A DNA stretch of 64,000 nucleotides from Kluyvera intermedia (GTDB taxonomy: Bacteria > Pseudomonadota > Gammaproteobacteria > Enterobacterales > Enterobacteriaceae), in NCBI RefSeq assembly GCF_021440345.1, contig NZ_JAKCNS010000039.1:62001-126000 (forward strand), given 5' to 3'. Below the pieces are notes generated by a model, which worked only from the letters and a program-made list of their open reading frames with translations, had not been told where the DNA came from and did not search any database. Both the position numbers and the translations under genes were made by a program. This document shows, in pieces, positions 1-9,860 of the stretch (within the stretch, counting starts at the first letter, position 1; every line of letters begins with the position of its first letter).

Positions 1-438
1 CACGGTGAATTCGCCCGGCCGCGTCATCGCCGTCACCTGGCGATACTGGGTTGCCGTCAGCAGCTGCACCATCTCTTTTTTACTGATGGTCATATCCGGC
101 TCAAGGTTGACCATACGGCCATACACCGCCGCCGGAAGCTGCCAGACTTTACCGTCAATACGGCTACGGATTTTTTGATCCAGATAAACGCCGTAAATCG
201 CCATCAATACCGCAAAGACGATGCCGAGTTTGACCAGGAACCAGAACCAGCGGTGTTTACCGCGCGGTTTGCCTCCTTTACCGCCGCCTTTACGCGAACG
301 CGGTTTTTCATCTTCGTATTCATCATCATAATCGTCGTCATACTCATCGTCTCTGAGCTGTCGACGGCTTACCTTTTGTTTTGCCGGACGTGCAGGTTTC
401 CCTTTCCGTCCAATCGGCTCGCGGTCATTCCCCGCCAT
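1..438 (-). CDS. mrcB: Penicillin-binding protein 1b, N-terminal part (runs off the window)
   Basis: Bifunctional class A penicillin-binding protein that polymerises and cross-links peptidoglycan at the inner membrane. Only the first 146 residues are present; the gene continues past position 1. The start [15 protein letters not shown] is the family start. A cytoplasmic tail rich in Lys/Arg and then Asp/Glu/Tyr (about residues 10-60) is followed by one transmembrane segment (about 64-86). The sequence then enters the region before and into the UB2H domain, where the LpoB activator binds in E. coli; [20 protein letters not shown] is recognisable. The transglycosylase and transpeptidase domains lie outside. 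The gene follows hrpB on the same strand after 120 bases, so it probably has its own promoter there, but I did not identify one. Identity is near certain; completeness cannot be judged. Confidence 0.96.
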   Translation of the reverse strand, partial: MAGNDREPIGRKGKPARPAKQKVSRRQLRDDEYDDDYDDEYEDEKPRSRKGGGKGGKPRGKHRWFWFLVKLGIVFAVLMAIYGVYLDQKIRSRIDGKVWQLPAAVYGRMVNLEPDMTISKKEMVQLLTATQYRQVTAMTRPGEFTV

Positions 439-558
439 GCTTTCTCTCCGCAACATTCAGGCATAAAGGCCTGATTCTCAATTCTTCTGTCACAGGACAG
501 AAGAAGATATCTCTCAATTTTGCTCCCCAGCATCAACGTCTCAGCCGGGCTAGTACCA

Positions 559-2988
559 TCATGAATATTTCTTCGTCCGCCGCGTGGGCGCGGTATTCGC
601 CGGATCGTCCGGCCAGACGTGTTTCGGATAGCGCCCTTTCATCTCTTTTTGCACCTCGCGGTACGCCCCTTGCCAGAACGCGCTTAAATCGCGGGTTATC
701 TGTAGCGGTCGCTGAGCGGGTGAAAGCAGCTCCAGCACCAAAGCCACTCGCCCCTGGGCGATGGTCGGCGTGCTGGCTTCACCAAACATTTCCTGCATCC
801 GCACTGCAAGCGCCGGCGGATTATCTTCGTCATAGCGAATAGCGATTTGGCTTCCCGTCGGCACAGTGTAATGAGTTGGCAGGGAACTCTCCAGACGTTG
901 TTGTAATGACCATGGCAACCGCTCGCGCAGAGCCTGATAAATATCCACAGATTTCAGCCCACGCAGAGAATGGACGCCGGTCATATGCGGCAACAACCAG
1001 GTTTCCAGTTCATCGAGCAACGTTGCATCATCCACAGCGGGCCATGCCTCTTCCGGCAGCCACTGTGCAGCGCACTGTAACCGCAAGCGTAGCTGCTGTG
1101 CAGAACTCGTCCAGTTAAGCACGCTCAACCCTTTCTCGCGAATCCCGGTCAGCATCGCCTGATGCAGTTCGGTTTCGGACAGTTTGCCCAGCGGGCGCAC
1201 GCTAAGCGTCAATTGGCCAATTTGGCTGCGCCGCAGCGCTTTAAGTGTCCCCTGAGTATCATCCCACTCAATGGTGTCAGATTGTTGAAGCAGTGAAGGA
1301 CAACGGGCGGTGAGCGCGTCGATATCCAGCGCGCAGGCCTGCAAAATACGCGCATCCGGCGACGCACTTCCCTGCAGTAACAGCGGGGCAATCAGCCATT
1401 CGTAGCGATTTAACGCATCGTCCGCGTCCAGCATCGCCCCCATTCCGTTCGCCAGTTGATAACGCCCTTCCTGCCCGCGTCGACGGGCAATACGGTCAGG
1501 GAACCCTTGCGCTAACAGCGCAGGAATGGCATCGCTGTCCGGCTGCCCAGCGCGGCAATTAAGGCGCTTGCAAAGCTGCTGGCTGCGCTGCTGCCACTGA
1601 CCCTGCGGGCGGGAAAATGCCTGTAACAGGTCATGATTTGTTCCGCGCGGCGGCTCTTCGAGAATCGCCGCCAGGCGTGCGGCCGTCGCCACTTCATCAT
1701 CGGTTTGCGCTGCCACCAACATTGCCGCCAGACGCGGATCGTTGCCCAGCGTTGCCATTTTTTGCCCTTTCGCCGTCAAACGGTCATCAGCCAGCGCCGC
1801 AAGCTGCGTCAACAGCCGACGAGCCGCCGCCAGGTTAACGGCTGGCGGTTGATCCAACCAATTGAGCTGCGTCGGATCGGTACAGCCCCACTGCAAGAGT
1901 TCCAGCAGCAGTGACGACAGATCGCTTTGTAAGATCTCCGCCTCACTTTGCGCCGCCGCGCGTTCGGCCTGCTCTTTTGCCAGCAGATGCACGCAGACGC
2001 CCGGCTCCAGTCGTCCGGCACGCCCGGCGCGCTGAGTCATCGACGCCTGGCTGACGCGCTGGGTTAACAACCGCGTCAGCCCGGTGCGCACATCAAAACG
2101 CGCCACGCGTTCCTGAGCGCTATCCACCACCAGCCGAATGCCTTCAATAGTCAGGCTGGTTTCAGCGATATTGGTCGCCAGCACCACCTTGCGTTTCCCC
2201 GGCGGCGCGGGAAGAATCGCCTGCCGCTGTTCGTTAAGCGGCAATGCACCATATAAAGGACAGAGCAGCACATCACCTGCCACCCGTTCGGCAAGAAAAT
2301 TCTGCACCCGCTGGATCTCACCGACGCCGGGTAAAAACAGTAGCAGTGAACCGGGCTCATTGCGCAACAACTCAGCCGTGGCAATCGCCACCGCTTCATC
2401 AAAGCGTTGATGCGACGGCAACGACTGGTAGCGGCGTTCCACCGGGAAGGCCCGGCCTTCAGAAACAATGGTCGGCGCCTGCGGCAGGAGACGCTGGAGT
2501 TTGTCGTTATCCAGCGTCGCCGACATGATAAGCAGCTTGAGATCATCGCGAAGCCCTTGCTGCACATCCAGCAACAGCGCCAGCGCCAGATCCGCCTGCA
2601 GGCTACGTTCATGAAATTCATCAAGGATCACCAGCCCCACGCCGGAGAGTTCCGGATCGTGTTGGATCATGCGGGTCAGGATCCCTTCCGTCACCACCTC
2701 CAGCCGGGTATTCGCGCCCACGCAGGTTTCGGCGCGCATTCGGTAGCCCACCGTCTCGCCCGGTTTTTCGCCCAGCAGTTCAGCCAGACGTTGCGCAACG
2801 TTACGCGCCGCCAGCCGACGCGGCTCCAGCAGCAGGATGCGTCCTTCAATCGCGCCATCGCGTAAAATTTGCAACGGCAACCAGGTCGATTTACCCGCCC
2901 CCGTCGGCGCATTCAGCAGCACCTGCGGGGATTGCCGTAAGGCGAGAAGAAGTTCAGGAAGGATGCTTGCGACCGGCAACAGGGACAC
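559..2988 (-). CDS. hrpB: ATP-dependent RNA helicase HrpB
   Basis: DEAH-family helicase of 809 residues, the usual length for HrpB. Its cellular substrate is poorly defined even in E. coli. Visible motifs are Walker A GAGKST near residue 31, the DExH box in ILDEFHERS, SATLD (motif III), TNIAETSLTI and QRAGRAGR (motif VI). The C-terminal HrpB-specific part ends in RTKKYS. The start is a GTG (complement of 2986-2988). The gene is divergent from thpR with 72 bases between them, and upstream of mrcB. Nothing in the frame looks damaged. The assignment rests on close similarity over the whole length to the E. coli protein as I remember it. Confidence 0.97.
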   Translation of the reverse strand: MSLLPVASILPELLLALRQSPQVLLNAPTGAGKSTWLPLQILRDGAIEGRILLLEPRRLAARNVAQRLAELLGEKPGETVGYRMRAETCVGANTRLEVVTEGILTRMIQHDPELSGVGLVILDEFHERSLQADLALALLLDVQQGLRDDLKLLIMSATLDNDKLQRLLPQAPTIVSEGRAFPVERRYQSLPSHQRFDEAVAIATAELLRNEPGSLLLFLPGVGEIQRVQNFLAERVAGDVLLCPLYGALPLNEQRQAILPAPPGKRKVVLATNIAETSLTIEGIRLVVDSAQERVARFDVRTGLTRLLTQRVSQASMTQRAGRAGRLEPGVCVHLLAKEQAERAAAQSEAEILQSDLSSLLLELLQWGCTDPTQLNWLDQPPAVNLAAARRLLTQLAALADDRLTAKGQKMATLGNDPRLAAMLVAAQTDDEVATAARLAAILEEPPRGTNHDLLQAFSRPQGQWQQRSQQLCKRLNCRAGQPDSDAIPALLAQGFPDRIARRRGQEGRYQLANGMGAMLDADDALNRYEWLIAPLLLQGSASPDARILQACALDIDALTARCPSLLQQSDTIEWDDTQGTLKALRRSQIGQLTLSVRPLGKLSETELHQAMLTGIREKGLSVLNWTSSAQQLRLRLQCAAQWLPEEAWPAVDDATLLDELETWLLPHMTGVHSLRGLKSVDIYQALRERLPWSLQQRLESSLPTHYTVPTGSQIAIRYDEDNPPALAVRMQEMFGEASTPTIAQGRVALVLELLSPAQRPLQITRDLSAFWQGAYREVQKEMKGRYPKHVWPDDPANTAPTRRTKKYS

Positions 2989-3060
2989 GAATGGCTCCAG
3001 GGGTTAACATTAAACGGCGTACATTGTAGCATCGCGTCAATTCATAACCGAGTACCCACG

Positions 3061-3591
3061 ATGTCTGAGTCAAAAAGACTGTTTTTCGCCATTGAGATCC
3101 CGGCGAAAATTCAGAAGCAACTGGTGCAGTGGCGAGCGGATAATTTTCCCGCCGATGCCGGTGTGCCCGTAGCCGCCACCAATATGCACATCACGCTGGC
3201 GTTTCTCGGCGAGGTGAGCGCAGAAAAACAGCGCGCGCTGGCGGCAATGGCCGGACGCATTCGTCAGCCGGGTTTTACGCTGCACCTCGACGATGCCGGA
3301 CAGTGGCTGCGCTCTCGCGTGGTCTGGCTTGGTACGCGCCAGCCGCCGCGCGGGCTGTTACAGTTAGCCAATATGCTGCGTGCGCAGGCCGCCCGTAGCG
3401 GCTGTTATCAAAGCCCGCAGCCGTTCCACCCGCACCTGACGCTATGGCGTAACGCCGGACAGGCGGTGTCCATTCCCGCACCTGGCTTTCATTGGGACTT
3501 TCCGGTGACGGAGTTTGTTCTGTACGAATCGCGCTATGCCGGAGGGCGCACGCGGTATACGCCATTACAGCGCTGGACGCTCAGCGAATAA
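3061..3591 (+). CDS. thpR: RNA 2',3'-cyclic phosphodiesterase (LigT/ThpR family)
   Basis: A 2H-family phosphoesterase of 176 residues that opens 2',3'-cyclic phosphates on RNA to 2'-phosphates and, in vitro, shows weak reverse 2'-5' ligation. Both H-x-T/S catalytic motifs are visible: HITLAFLG near residue 43 and HPHLTLWR near residue 128. The ATG at 3061 gives the family start MSESKRLFFAIEIP. It is divergent from hrpB and 13 bases upstream of sfsA, so the two plus-strand genes are probably co-transcribed, as in E. coli. Length and motifs are normal. Confidence 0.95.
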   Translation: MSESKRLFFAIEIPAKIQKQLVQWRADNFPADAGVPVAATNMHITLAFLGEVSAEKQRALAAMAGRIRQPGFTLHLDDAGQWLRSRVVWLGTRQPPRGLLQLANMLRAQAARSGCYQSPQPFHPHLTLWRNAGQAVSIPAPGFHWDFPVTEFVLYESRYAGGRTRYTPLQRWTLSE

Positions 3592-3604
3592 TTAAGGAAA
3601 TCTG

Positions 3605-4318
3605 ATGCAGTTCACGCCGCCGCTCCAGTCCGCCACGCTCATTAAACGCTATAAACGCTTTCTGGCCGACGTGGTCACGCCTTCGGGCGAAGTTTTTACC
3701 CTTCACTGCCCAAACACCGGTGCGATGACAGGTTGCGCAACGCCGGGCGATACCGTGTGGTATTCAACCTCCGAAAATACCAAACGTAAGTATCCGCTCA
3801 CATGGGAACTCACTCAGACGCAAAACGGTGCATTTATCTGTGTAAATACGTTACGAGCAAATACCTTAGCAAAAGAGGCAATAAACGCAGAGAGTATTCC
3901 TGAACTTACCGGTTACAACACGCTGAAAAGCGAAGTGAAATATGGCGAGGAAGGAAGCCGGATAGATATTCTGTTACAGGCAGATGATCGCCCCAGATGC
4001 TATATTGAAGTAAAGTCGGTAACGCTTGCGGAAAATGAGTTTGGTTATTTCCCCGATGCAGTAACGGCGCGGGGTCAGAAGCATTTACGCGAGCTTATGG
4101 GCGTTGTGGCGAACGGAGAGCGCGCCGTTTTACTGTTTGCAATCTTGCACTCAGCCATTGAATATTTCTCTCCTGCACACCATATTGATGCCAAATACGC
4201 AAAGCTATTGAACGAGGCGCACAACAAGGGGGTGGAGATTTTGGCTTATAAAGCGGAACTTTCTGCCGATAATATGACTCTGATATCGCCGTTACCCGTG
4301 ACGTTAGTTTCGGGTTAA
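3605..4318 (+). CDS. sfsA: SfsA family sugar-fermentation-stimulation protein
   Basis: Cytoplasmic DNA-binding protein first found because its overexpression restores maltose fermentation in E. coli crp mutants. Its biochemical role remains unclear, and the family has a nuclease-like fold. The frame gives 237 residues, a few more than I remember for E. coli. Recognisable stretches are [36 protein letters not shown] and [19 protein letters not shown] start codon follows AAGGAAATCTG. It lies 13 bases after thpR and before dksA. From about 3830 to the end the DNA is visibly AT-richer than the first 220 bases and the genes on either side, which may reflect homologous replacement from another lineage or relaxed constraint. 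The reading frame itself is intact. Confidence 0.94.
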   Translation: MQFTPPLQSATLIKRYKRFLADVVTPSGEVFTLHCPNTGAMTGCATPGDTVWYSTSENTKRKYPLTWELTQTQNGAFICVNTLRANTLAKEAINAESIPELTGYNTLKSEVKYGEEGSRIDILLQADDRPRCYIEVKSVTLAENEFGYFPDAVTARGQKHLRELMGVVANGERAVLLFAILHSAIEYFSPAHHIDAKYAKLLNEAHNKGVEILAYKAELSADNMTLISPLPVTLVSG

Positions 4319-4483
4319 TTTGCATAGAAAGTGTTCGGGCTGCGGCGCAAATACGCTTTTCCTCACAGCATTGTCAAGTGTTACGTTTAGATAATTGCCA
4401 ACCGGAAAAGCATCTGTTATTTATAGCGGCCTGATTTTTCCCCCGAACACGGGGATCGATAGTGCGTGTTAAGGAGAAACAAC

Positions 4484-4939
4484 ATGCAAGAAGGGCAAAA
4501 CCGTAAAACATCGTCCCTGAGTATTCTGTCCATCGCAGGGGTGGAGCCGTACCAGGTGAAACCGGGCGAAGAGTATATGAACGAAGCCCAGCTAGCGCAC
4601 TTCCGACGTATTCTTGAAGCATGGCGTAATCAACTTAGGGATGAAGTCGATCGCACCGTTACTCACATGCAGGACGAAGCTGCAAACTTCCCGGACCCGG
4701 TTGACCGTGCCGCACAGGAAGAAGAGTTCAGCCTCGAACTGCGTAACCGCGATCGTGAACGTAAGCTGATCAAAAAGATCGAGAAGACGTTGAAGAAAGT
4801 CGAAGATGAAGATTTCGGCTACTGCGAATCCTGTGGTGTTGAAATTGGTATTCGTCGTCTGGAAGCGCGCCCAACGGCCGACCTGTGTATTGACTGCAAA
4901 ACGCTGGCAGAAATCCGCGAAAAGCAGATGGCAGGTTGA
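4484..4939 (+). CDS. dksA: RNA polymerase-binding transcription factor DksA
   Basis: DksA enters the RNA polymerase secondary channel and, with ppGpp, shifts transcription during the stringent response. The 151 residues match the E. coli protein nearly residue for residue. Visible are the coiled-coil tip motif DPVDRA with its two essential aspartates, and a four-cysteine zinc site (CESCG and CIDCK). The start is the ATG at 4484, which follows a good ribosome site AAGGAG at 4471-4476. An in-frame GTG at 4466 would add six residues but precedes that ribosome site. A small perfect hairpin, CCCCG-AACA-CGGGG (4441-4454), lies in the leader. The 3' end has a clear intrinsic terminator before gluQ. 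Confidence 0.98.
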   Translation: MQEGQNRKTSSLSILSIAGVEPYQVKPGEEYMNEAQLAHFRRILEAWRNQLRDEVDRTVTHMQDEAANFPDPVDRAAQEEEFSLELRNRDRERKLIKKIEKTLKKVEDEDFGYCESCGVEIGIRRLEARPTADLCIDCKTLAEIREKQMAG

Positions 4940-4961
4940 TAGAACGCTAACACTCTATCTT

Positions 4962-5001
4962 CAAGGCGGGAGTCACTTCCCGCCTTGTTGTTTTTTATTT
5001 T
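4962..5001 (+). terminator. Intrinsic terminator after dksA
   Basis: A perfect 10-bp stem, CAAGGCGGGA (4962-4971) with TCCCGCCTTG (4978-4987), closes a six-base loop and is followed by a T-rich run (4988-5001). It ends just before the gluQ start, so gluQ is probably reached by read-through or its own promoter. Confidence 0.88.
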
Positions 5002-5008
5002 TATAAAC

Positions 5009-5905
5009 ATGTCATTACAACCTTATATAGGGCGTTTCGCCCCTTCACCTTCCGGTGAACTCCATTTCGGTTCGCTGATTGCGGCCCTTGGCAGCTATCT
5101 ACAGGCTCGCGCCCAACAGGGTATCTGGCGAGTTCGCATCGAAGATATCGATCCCCCTCGTGAAGTTCCCGGTGCTGCAACCACCATTTTGCATCAGCTG
5201 GAACATTACGGCCTGCTCTGGGACGGTGACGTTCTGTGGCAGTCTCAGCGTCATGACGCCTACCGTGAAGCGCTGGCCTGGTTGAAAAATCAGGATTTGT
5301 GCTATTTCTGTACCTGTACGCGCGCGCGCATTCAGAGTATCGGTGGTACCTATGACGGCCACTGTCAGGCTCTGAGAAATGGTCCAGAGAACGCCGCTTT
5401 ACGGCTGCGCCAACTGCATCCGGTGCTGGAATTTAACGATCTTCTGCGCGGCACGCTTCAGGCCGATGAACGGCTGGCACGCGAAGACTTCATTATTCAT
5501 CGTCGTGATGGTCTTTTTGCCTATAACCTGGCGGTCGTTGTCGACGACCATTTTCAAGGGGTAAGCGAAATTGTTCGCGGCGCTGATTTAATTGAGCCGA
5601 CCGTACGGCAGATTTCGCTCTACCAGCAGTTTGGTTGGCAAGCTCCTGACTATATTCATCTGCCGCTGGCATTGACTGCAGAAGGTGCTAAACTTTCCAA
5701 GCAAAATCATGCACCTGCTTTGCCTCACGGCGATCCACGTCCGGTACTCATCCAGGCGCTACGCTTTTTGGGACAGGATATCCCGGCGCAATGGCAGGAT
5801 TTCAGTACGGCGGATTTATTGCAAAATGCGGTCGCTAAATGGTCGCTTTCTACCGTACCCGAGACGGCGAAGATCAATCCGCCATTCTCAAACGCGTTAT
5901 GCTGA
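5009..5905 (+). CDS. gluQ: Glutamyl-Q tRNA(Asp) synthetase
   Basis: A truncated glutamyl-tRNA-synthetase paralogue that activates glutamate without tRNA and attaches it to the queuosine base of tRNA(Asp). The protein has the HIGH-like region in [15 protein letters not shown] near the start, a CxC/Cys zinc-type cluster (CTCTRAR to YDGHC), and KLSKQN as the KMSKS equivalent. It lacks the anticodon-binding domain of GluRS, as this family does. I set the start at ATG 5009 ([14 protein letters not shown], 298 residues). An upstream in-frame start at 4985 falls inside the dksA terminator and is not credible. The position directly after dksA is the standard enterobacterial order. Confidence 0.95.
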   Translation: MSLQPYIGRFAPSPSGELHFGSLIAALGSYLQARAQQGIWRVRIEDIDPPREVPGAATTILHQLEHYGLLWDGDVLWQSQRHDAYREALAWLKNQDLCYFCTCTRARIQSIGGTYDGHCQALRNGPENAALRLRQLHPVLEFNDLLRGTLQADERLAREDFIIHRRDGLFAYNLAVVVDDHFQGVSEIVRGADLIEPTVRQISLYQQFGWQAPDYIHLPLALTAEGAKLSKQNHAPALPHGDPRPVLIQALRFLGQDIPAQWQDFSTADLLQNAVAKWSLSTVPETAKINPPFSNALC

Positions 5906-5960
5906 GCTATGATTAGCCGCTATTTTTTTGTCCTGGATACTGATATTACCGAGGTGCACC

Positions 5961-7358
5961 ATTTTTACCCGAGTCGCTAATTTCTGCCGCAAGGTGCTAA
6001 GCCGTGAGGAGAGCGAGGCTGAAAACGCCATTGCTGAGCCTGTTATGACTGTCATTCCGCGCGAGCAGCACGCTATTTCCCGCAAAGATATTAGCGAGAA
6101 CGCCCTCAAGGTTCTTTATCGTCTGAACAAAGCAGGCTACGAGGCATACCTCGTCGGCGGAGGTGTCCGCGACCTGCTTTTAGGCAAAAAACCGAAAGAT
6201 TTCGATGTGACCACCAGCGCCACGCCCGATCAGGTGCGTAAGCTGTTCCGTAACTGTCGCCTGGTTGGTCGCCGCTTCCGCCTGGCTCACGTCATGTTTG
6301 GCCCGGAAATTATCGAGGTCGCCACCTTCCGTGGTCATCACGAAGATGGCCAGTCTGACCGTACCACCTCCCAGCGTGGGCAAAACGGCATGCTGCTGCG
6401 CGATAATATCTTCGGCTCCATTGAAGACGACGCCCAGCGCCGCGACTTTACCATCAACAGCCTTTACTACAGCGTGGCCGACTTTACCGTCCGCGACTAC
6501 GTTGGCGGTATGCAGGACCTGTCTGACGGCGTGATTCGCCTGATTGGTGTCCCGGAAACCCGCTACCGTGAAGATCCGGTGCGTATGCTGCGCGCCGTGC
6601 GCTTTGCCGCCAAGCTGAGTATGCGTATCAGCCCGGAAACCGCCGAGCCGATTCCGCGTCTGGCGACGCTGATGAACGATGTACCGCCGGCGCGTCTGTT
6701 TGAAGAAGCGCTCAAACTGCTGCAAGCAGGCTACGGCTATGAAACCTACAAGCTGCTGCGTGAATACAACCTGTTCCAGCCGCTGTTCCCAACCATCACC
6801 CGCTACTTCACCGAAGACGGCGATAGCCCGATGGAGCGCATCATTGCGCAGGTGCTGAAGAACACCGATAACCGCATTCACAACGATATGCGCGTCAATC
6901 CGGCGTTCTTGTTCGCCGCCATGTTCTGGTATCCGCTGCTGGAAATGGCGCAGAAAATTGCCCAGGAAAGCGGTTTGGCCTATCACGACGCTTTCGCGCT
7001 GGCGATGAACGAAGTGCTGGATGAAGCCTGCCGTTCGCTGGCGATTCCAAAACGTATTACCTCGCTGGTACGTGATATCTGGCAGCTGCAGCTACGCATG
7101 TCCCGTCGTCAGGGTAAACGCGCCTGGAAGCTGATGGAGCATCCAAAATTCCGCGCGGCCTACGATCTGCTGGCGCTACGTGCTGAAGCCGAAAATAACC
7201 ATGAACTGCAGCGCCTCACCCAGTGGTGGAGCGAGTTCCAGGTTGTTGCGCCACCGGCACAAAAAGACATGCTTAATGAACTGGATGACGAGCCGGACAA
7301 CCGTCGTCGCCATCGCCGCCCGCGCAAACGTGCCCCGCGTCGCGAGGGCAGCGCGTGA
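5961..7358 (+). CDS. pcnB: Poly(A) polymerase I, with a probable AUU start codon
   Basis: Adds 3' poly(A) tails that mark RNAs for decay and controls ColE1-type plasmid copy number through RNA I. The nucleotidyltransferase signature is visible ([12 protein letters not shown], then KDFDV with the catalytic Asp pair, and [11 protein letters not shown]). The C-terminus is the usual basic tail rich in Arg ([16 protein letters not shown]). Alignment with the E. coli protein from memory begins at [17 protein letters not shown], preceded here by ATT at 5961-5963. Starting there gives exactly 465 residues, the E. coli length. No ATG, GTG or TTG lies at that place. E. coli pcnB is known to use AUU, which limits its translation and makes it subject to IF3 discrimination. 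An upstream in-frame start at 5928 would add 11 unmatched residues. The stop overlaps folK. Confidence 0.95.
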   Translation: MFTRVANFCRKVLSREESEAENAIAEPVMTVIPREQHAISRKDISENALKVLYRLNKAGYEAYLVGGGVRDLLLGKKPKDFDVTTSATPDQVRKLFRNCRLVGRRFRLAHVMFGPEIIEVATFRGHHEDGQSDRTTSQRGQNGMLLRDNIFGSIEDDAQRRDFTINSLYYSVADFTVRDYVGGMQDLSDGVIRLIGVPETRYREDPVRMLRAVRFAAKLSMRISPETAEPIPRLATLMNDVPPARLFEEALKLLQAGYGYETYKLLREYNLFQPLFPTITRYFTEDGDSPMERIIAQVLKNTDNRIHNDMRVNPAFLFAAMFWYPLLEMAQKIAQESGLAYHDAFALAMNEVLDEACRSLAIPKRITSLVRDIWQLQLRMSRRQGKRAWKLMEHPKFRAAYDLLALRAEAENNHELQRLTQWWSEFQVVAPPAQKDMLNELDDEPDNRRRHRRPRKRAPRREGSA

Positions 7359-7834
7359 CGCTGGTTTATATCGCACTCGGCAGCAACCTAGCCTCGCCGC
7401 TTGAGCAGGTGAATGCTGCCGTGAAGGCGCTGGGAGAAATCCCGGAGACTCGTCTTGTCACGGTCTCCTCGTTTTACCGTACGCCGCCGCTCGGCCCGCA
7501 GGATCAGCCAGACTATCTGAACGCTGCCGTAGCGCTGGAGACCACGCTGGCTCCCGAAGTTCTGCTGAGTCATACCCAGCGCATCGAACTGCAGCAGGGC
7601 CGCGTACGTAAAGCCGAGCGCTGGGGGCCACGTACCCTCGATTTAGACATCATGCTGTTTGGTCAGGCGATTATTCATACCGATAATCTGACCGTGCCTC
7701 ACTACGATATGTACAATCGCGGCTTTATGCTGTGGCCACTGTACGAAATTGCCCCTTCTCTGACCTTCCCTGACGGCATCAGCCTGCAGCAACGCCTTGA
7801 TACCCTGGGCGCTGAAAAACCCGCACTCTGGTAG
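7355..7834 (+). CDS. folK: 2-amino-4-hydroxy-6-hydroxymethyldihydropteridine diphosphokinase (HPPK)
   Basis: Transfers pyrophosphate from ATP to 6-hydroxymethyl-7,8-dihydropterin in folate synthesis. The protein has 159 residues and carries the HPPK signature [15 protein letters not shown] with the magnesium-binding aspartates. The N-terminus [15 protein letters not shown] is typical. The GTG start overlaps the pcnB TGA in a GTGA tetranucleotide, which indicates translational coupling and fixes the start. A short hairpin (GTTCCC with GGGAAC, around 7856-7876) lies downstream but lacks a T-run, so I do not call it a terminator. Confidence 0.97.
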   Translation: MTLVYIALGSNLASPLEQVNAAVKALGEIPETRLVTVSSFYRTPPLGPQDQPDYLNAAVALETTLAPEVLLSHTQRIELQQGRVRKAERWGPRTLDLDIMLFGQAIIHTDNLTVPHYDMYNRGFMLWPLYEIAPSLTFPDGISLQQRLDTLGAEKPALW

Positions 7835-7892
7835 CGTACAGCTCTCATTTTTAACGTTCCCTGCTTTACGGGGAACCGGTTGCCTAAAATAA

Positions 7893-7920
7893 TTGCCCCC
7901 CTGAATTCGGCTGTTAAAAT
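7893..7920 (+). promoter_or_regulatory. Candidate sigma-70 promoter for panBC
   Basis: TTGCCC (7893-7898) and TAAAAT (7915-7920) are separated by 16 bases, 34 bases before the panB ATG. The position and spacing fit a housekeeping promoter; this is inference from sequence only. Confidence 0.45.
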
Positions 7921-7954
7921 GCCGGGTAATTCGACCTTATCATCAGGGATTATT

Positions 7955-8746
7955 ATGAAACCGACCACCATCGCTTTATTGCAGAAATGCAAGCAAGAGA
8001 AAAAACGCTTCGCCACCATTACGGCTTACGATTATAGCTTTGCCAAACTATTCGCTGACGCGGGTATTAACGTGATGCTGGTTGGCGATTCCCTGGGGAT
8101 GACGGTGCAGGGGCACGACTCCACCCTGCCGGTGACCGTTGAAGATATTGCTTATCATACCCGCGCCGTTCGTCGCGGTGCGCCAAACTGCCTGCTGCTG
8201 TCCGATCTGCCGTTTATGGCTTATGCCACCCCTGAGCAAGCGTTTGAAAATGCCGCCACCGTTATGCGCGCGGGCGCCAATATGGTCAAAATCGAAGGCG
8301 GTGCCTGGCTGGTCGATACGGTGAAAATGCTCACCGACCGCGCCGTACCGGTATGCGGACACCTGGGATTAACGCCGCAGTCGGTCAACATCTTTGGTGG
8401 CTACAAAGTTCAGGGACACGGCGATGCCGGCCAGGTACTGCTTGACGATGCGCTGGCTCTGGAAGCGGCGGGCGCGCAGCTGCTGGTACTGGAGTGCGTA
8501 CCGGTTGCGCTGGCAAAACGCGTCACAGAAGCTCTGTCGATTCCGGTTATCGGCATCGGTGCAGGCAATGTTACCGACGGGCAGATCCTGGTGATGCACG
8601 ACGCTTTCGGCATCACCGGCGGCCATATTCCTAAATTCGCAAAAAATTTCCTCGCCGAAGCGGGCGACATGCGCGCCGCGGTGCGGCAGTATATGGCTGA
8701 AGTGGAGTCCGGGGTCTATCCGGGCGAAGAACACAGTTTCCATTAA
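7955..8746 (+). CDS. panB: 3-methyl-2-oxobutanoate hydroxymethyltransferase
   Basis: First committed enzyme of pantothenate synthesis: adds a hydroxymethyl group from 5,10-methylene-tetrahydrofolate to alpha-ketoisovalerate, giving ketopantoate. The TIM-barrel protein starts at ATG 7955 ([19 protein letters not shown], 263 residues, one fewer than I recall for E. coli). Recognisable are [35 protein letters not shown] with a metal-binding Asp, MVKIEGG and [10 protein letters not shown] longer frame from 7880 has no match in the family and runs through the promoter region, so I reject it. panC follows after 11 bases. Confidence 0.97.
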   Translation: MKPTTIALLQKCKQEKKRFATITAYDYSFAKLFADAGINVMLVGDSLGMTVQGHDSTLPVTVEDIAYHTRAVRRGAPNCLLLSDLPFMAYATPEQAFENAATVMRAGANMVKIEGGAWLVDTVKMLTDRAVPVCGHLGLTPQSVNIFGGYKVQGHGDAGQVLLDDALALEAAGAQLLVLECVPVALAKRVTEALSIPVIGIGAGNVTDGQILVMHDAFGITGGHIPKFAKNFLAEAGDMRAAVRQYMAEVESGVYPGEEHSFH

Positions 8747-8757
8747 GGAGTCTTGTT

Positions 8758-9606
8758 GTGCTAATTATCGAAACCCTGCCGCTGCTGCGTCAGCATATCC
8801 GTCGCCTGCGTCAGGAAGGCAAACGTGTCGCCTTGGTCCCGACAATGGGCAACCTGCACGACGGCCATATGACGCTGGTTGAAGAGGCCAAAACGCGGGC
8901 CGATGTGGTCATCGTCAGCATCTTCGTCAACCCGATGCAGTTCGACCGCGCCGAGGATCTGGCAAACTATCCACGCACGCTACAGGAAGACTGTGAGAAG
9001 CTGAATAAGCGCAAGGTGGATTACGTCTTCGCGCCAGCCGTTGCCGAAATCTATCCGCAGGGCACTGAAAGCCACACCTTCGTTGACGTTCCCGGTCTTT
9101 CGACCATGCTCGAAGGTGCCAGCCGTCCGGGTCACTTCCGCGGCGTCTCCACCATCGTCAGCAAACTGTTCAACCTGATTCAACCTGATATTGCCTGCTT
9201 TGGTGAGAAAGACTTCCAGCAGTTGGCGCTGCTGCGCAAGATGGTCGCTGATATGGGCTATGACATCGAGATTGTCGGCGTACCGATTATCCGTGCCAAA
9301 GACGGCCTGGCGCTGAGTTCGCGCAACGGTTATCTGACGGCTGAGCAGCGTAAAATTGCCCCTGGGCTGTATAAAGTGCTCAGCAGCGTGGCGGAGAAGT
9401 TGAAGGCCGGCGAGCGCGATCGGGATGAGATAATCACCCTTGCAGAGCAGGCGTTGAATGAAAAAGGCTTCCGTGCGGACGATATTCAGATCCGCGACGC
9501 CGATACCCTGCTGGACCTGACTGAAAACAGCAAACGTGCGGTGATCCTGATGGCCGCCTGGCTTGGTAAAGCGCGTTTGATTGATAATCAAAGCGTAGAG
9601 CTCTAA
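8758..9606 (+). CDS. panC: Pantothenate synthetase
   Basis: Condenses pantoate with beta-alanine through a pantoyl-adenylate intermediate. The 282-residue protein has the nucleotidyltransferase HxGH-type motif in [11 protein letters not shown], plus [30 protein letters not shown] and the KMSKS-like region [10 protein letters not shown]. It starts at a GTG, 11 bases after panB and behind AAGGAG (8745-8750), so panB and panC form one operon. In E. coli K-12 an unrelated gene (yadD/rpnC) separates panC and panD; here only a 254-base spacer does. Confidence 0.97.
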   Translation: MLIIETLPLLRQHIRRLRQEGKRVALVPTMGNLHDGHMTLVEEAKTRADVVIVSIFVNPMQFDRAEDLANYPRTLQEDCEKLNKRKVDYVFAPAVAEIYPQGTESHTFVDVPGLSTMLEGASRPGHFRGVSTIVSKLFNLIQPDIACFGEKDFQQLALLRKMVADMGYDIEIVGVPIIRAKDGLALSSRNGYLTAEQRKIAPGLYKVLSSVAEKLKAGERDRDEIITLAEQALNEKGFRADDIQIRDADTLLDLTENSKRAVILMAAWLGKARLIDNQSVEL

Positions 9607-9619
9607 CACCAGTCCCCAG

Positions 9620-9648
9620 AGCCCGGCGGCGTTTAGCCGGTCCGGGCT
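9620..9648 (+). terminator. Strong hairpin after panC
   Basis: Nested inverted repeat: AGCCCGG (9620-9626) with CCGGGCT (9642-9648), extended inside by CGGC/GCCG around the loop GTTTA and one two-base bulge. No T-run follows, so it may be a 3'-end stabilising or Rho-associated structure rather than a simple intrinsic terminator. Confidence 0.5.
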
Positions 9649-9762
9649 CCCGGTGAATAGCGACTCGACTCACCGCGCCTAAGCCGTGCTTTGGCTACAC
9701 GACAACGGTTGCAGAGCATTGTGAGTGATGATTCGCAATTAATCGAAAGCCCGGTGAATAGC
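9649..9762. repeat. 13-bp direct repeat in the panC-panD spacer
   Basis: CCCGGTGAATAGC occurs exactly at 9649-9661 and again at 9750-9762. The first copy also contributes to a short inverted repeat (CGGTGA with TCACCG). The second lies about 100 bases before the panD start, in its leader or promoter. No function is assigned. Confidence 0.6.
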
Positions 9763-9860
9763 ATATAGACACCTGGTTTAAATCGGGCAATACTGCCTGC
9801 CAAATTTCTCAAGGTAGCCGCTGGCTGCTTTGTTTCCGTTAAGAATTAAAGGTAGACGCT

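Noticed and set aside
5928-5960. Upstream start for pcnB giving 476 residues
   Set aside because: The 11 extra residues have no match in the family and the AUU start restores the exact family length.
7856-7876. Intrinsic terminator after folK
   Set aside because: The stem is only six base pairs and no T-run follows.
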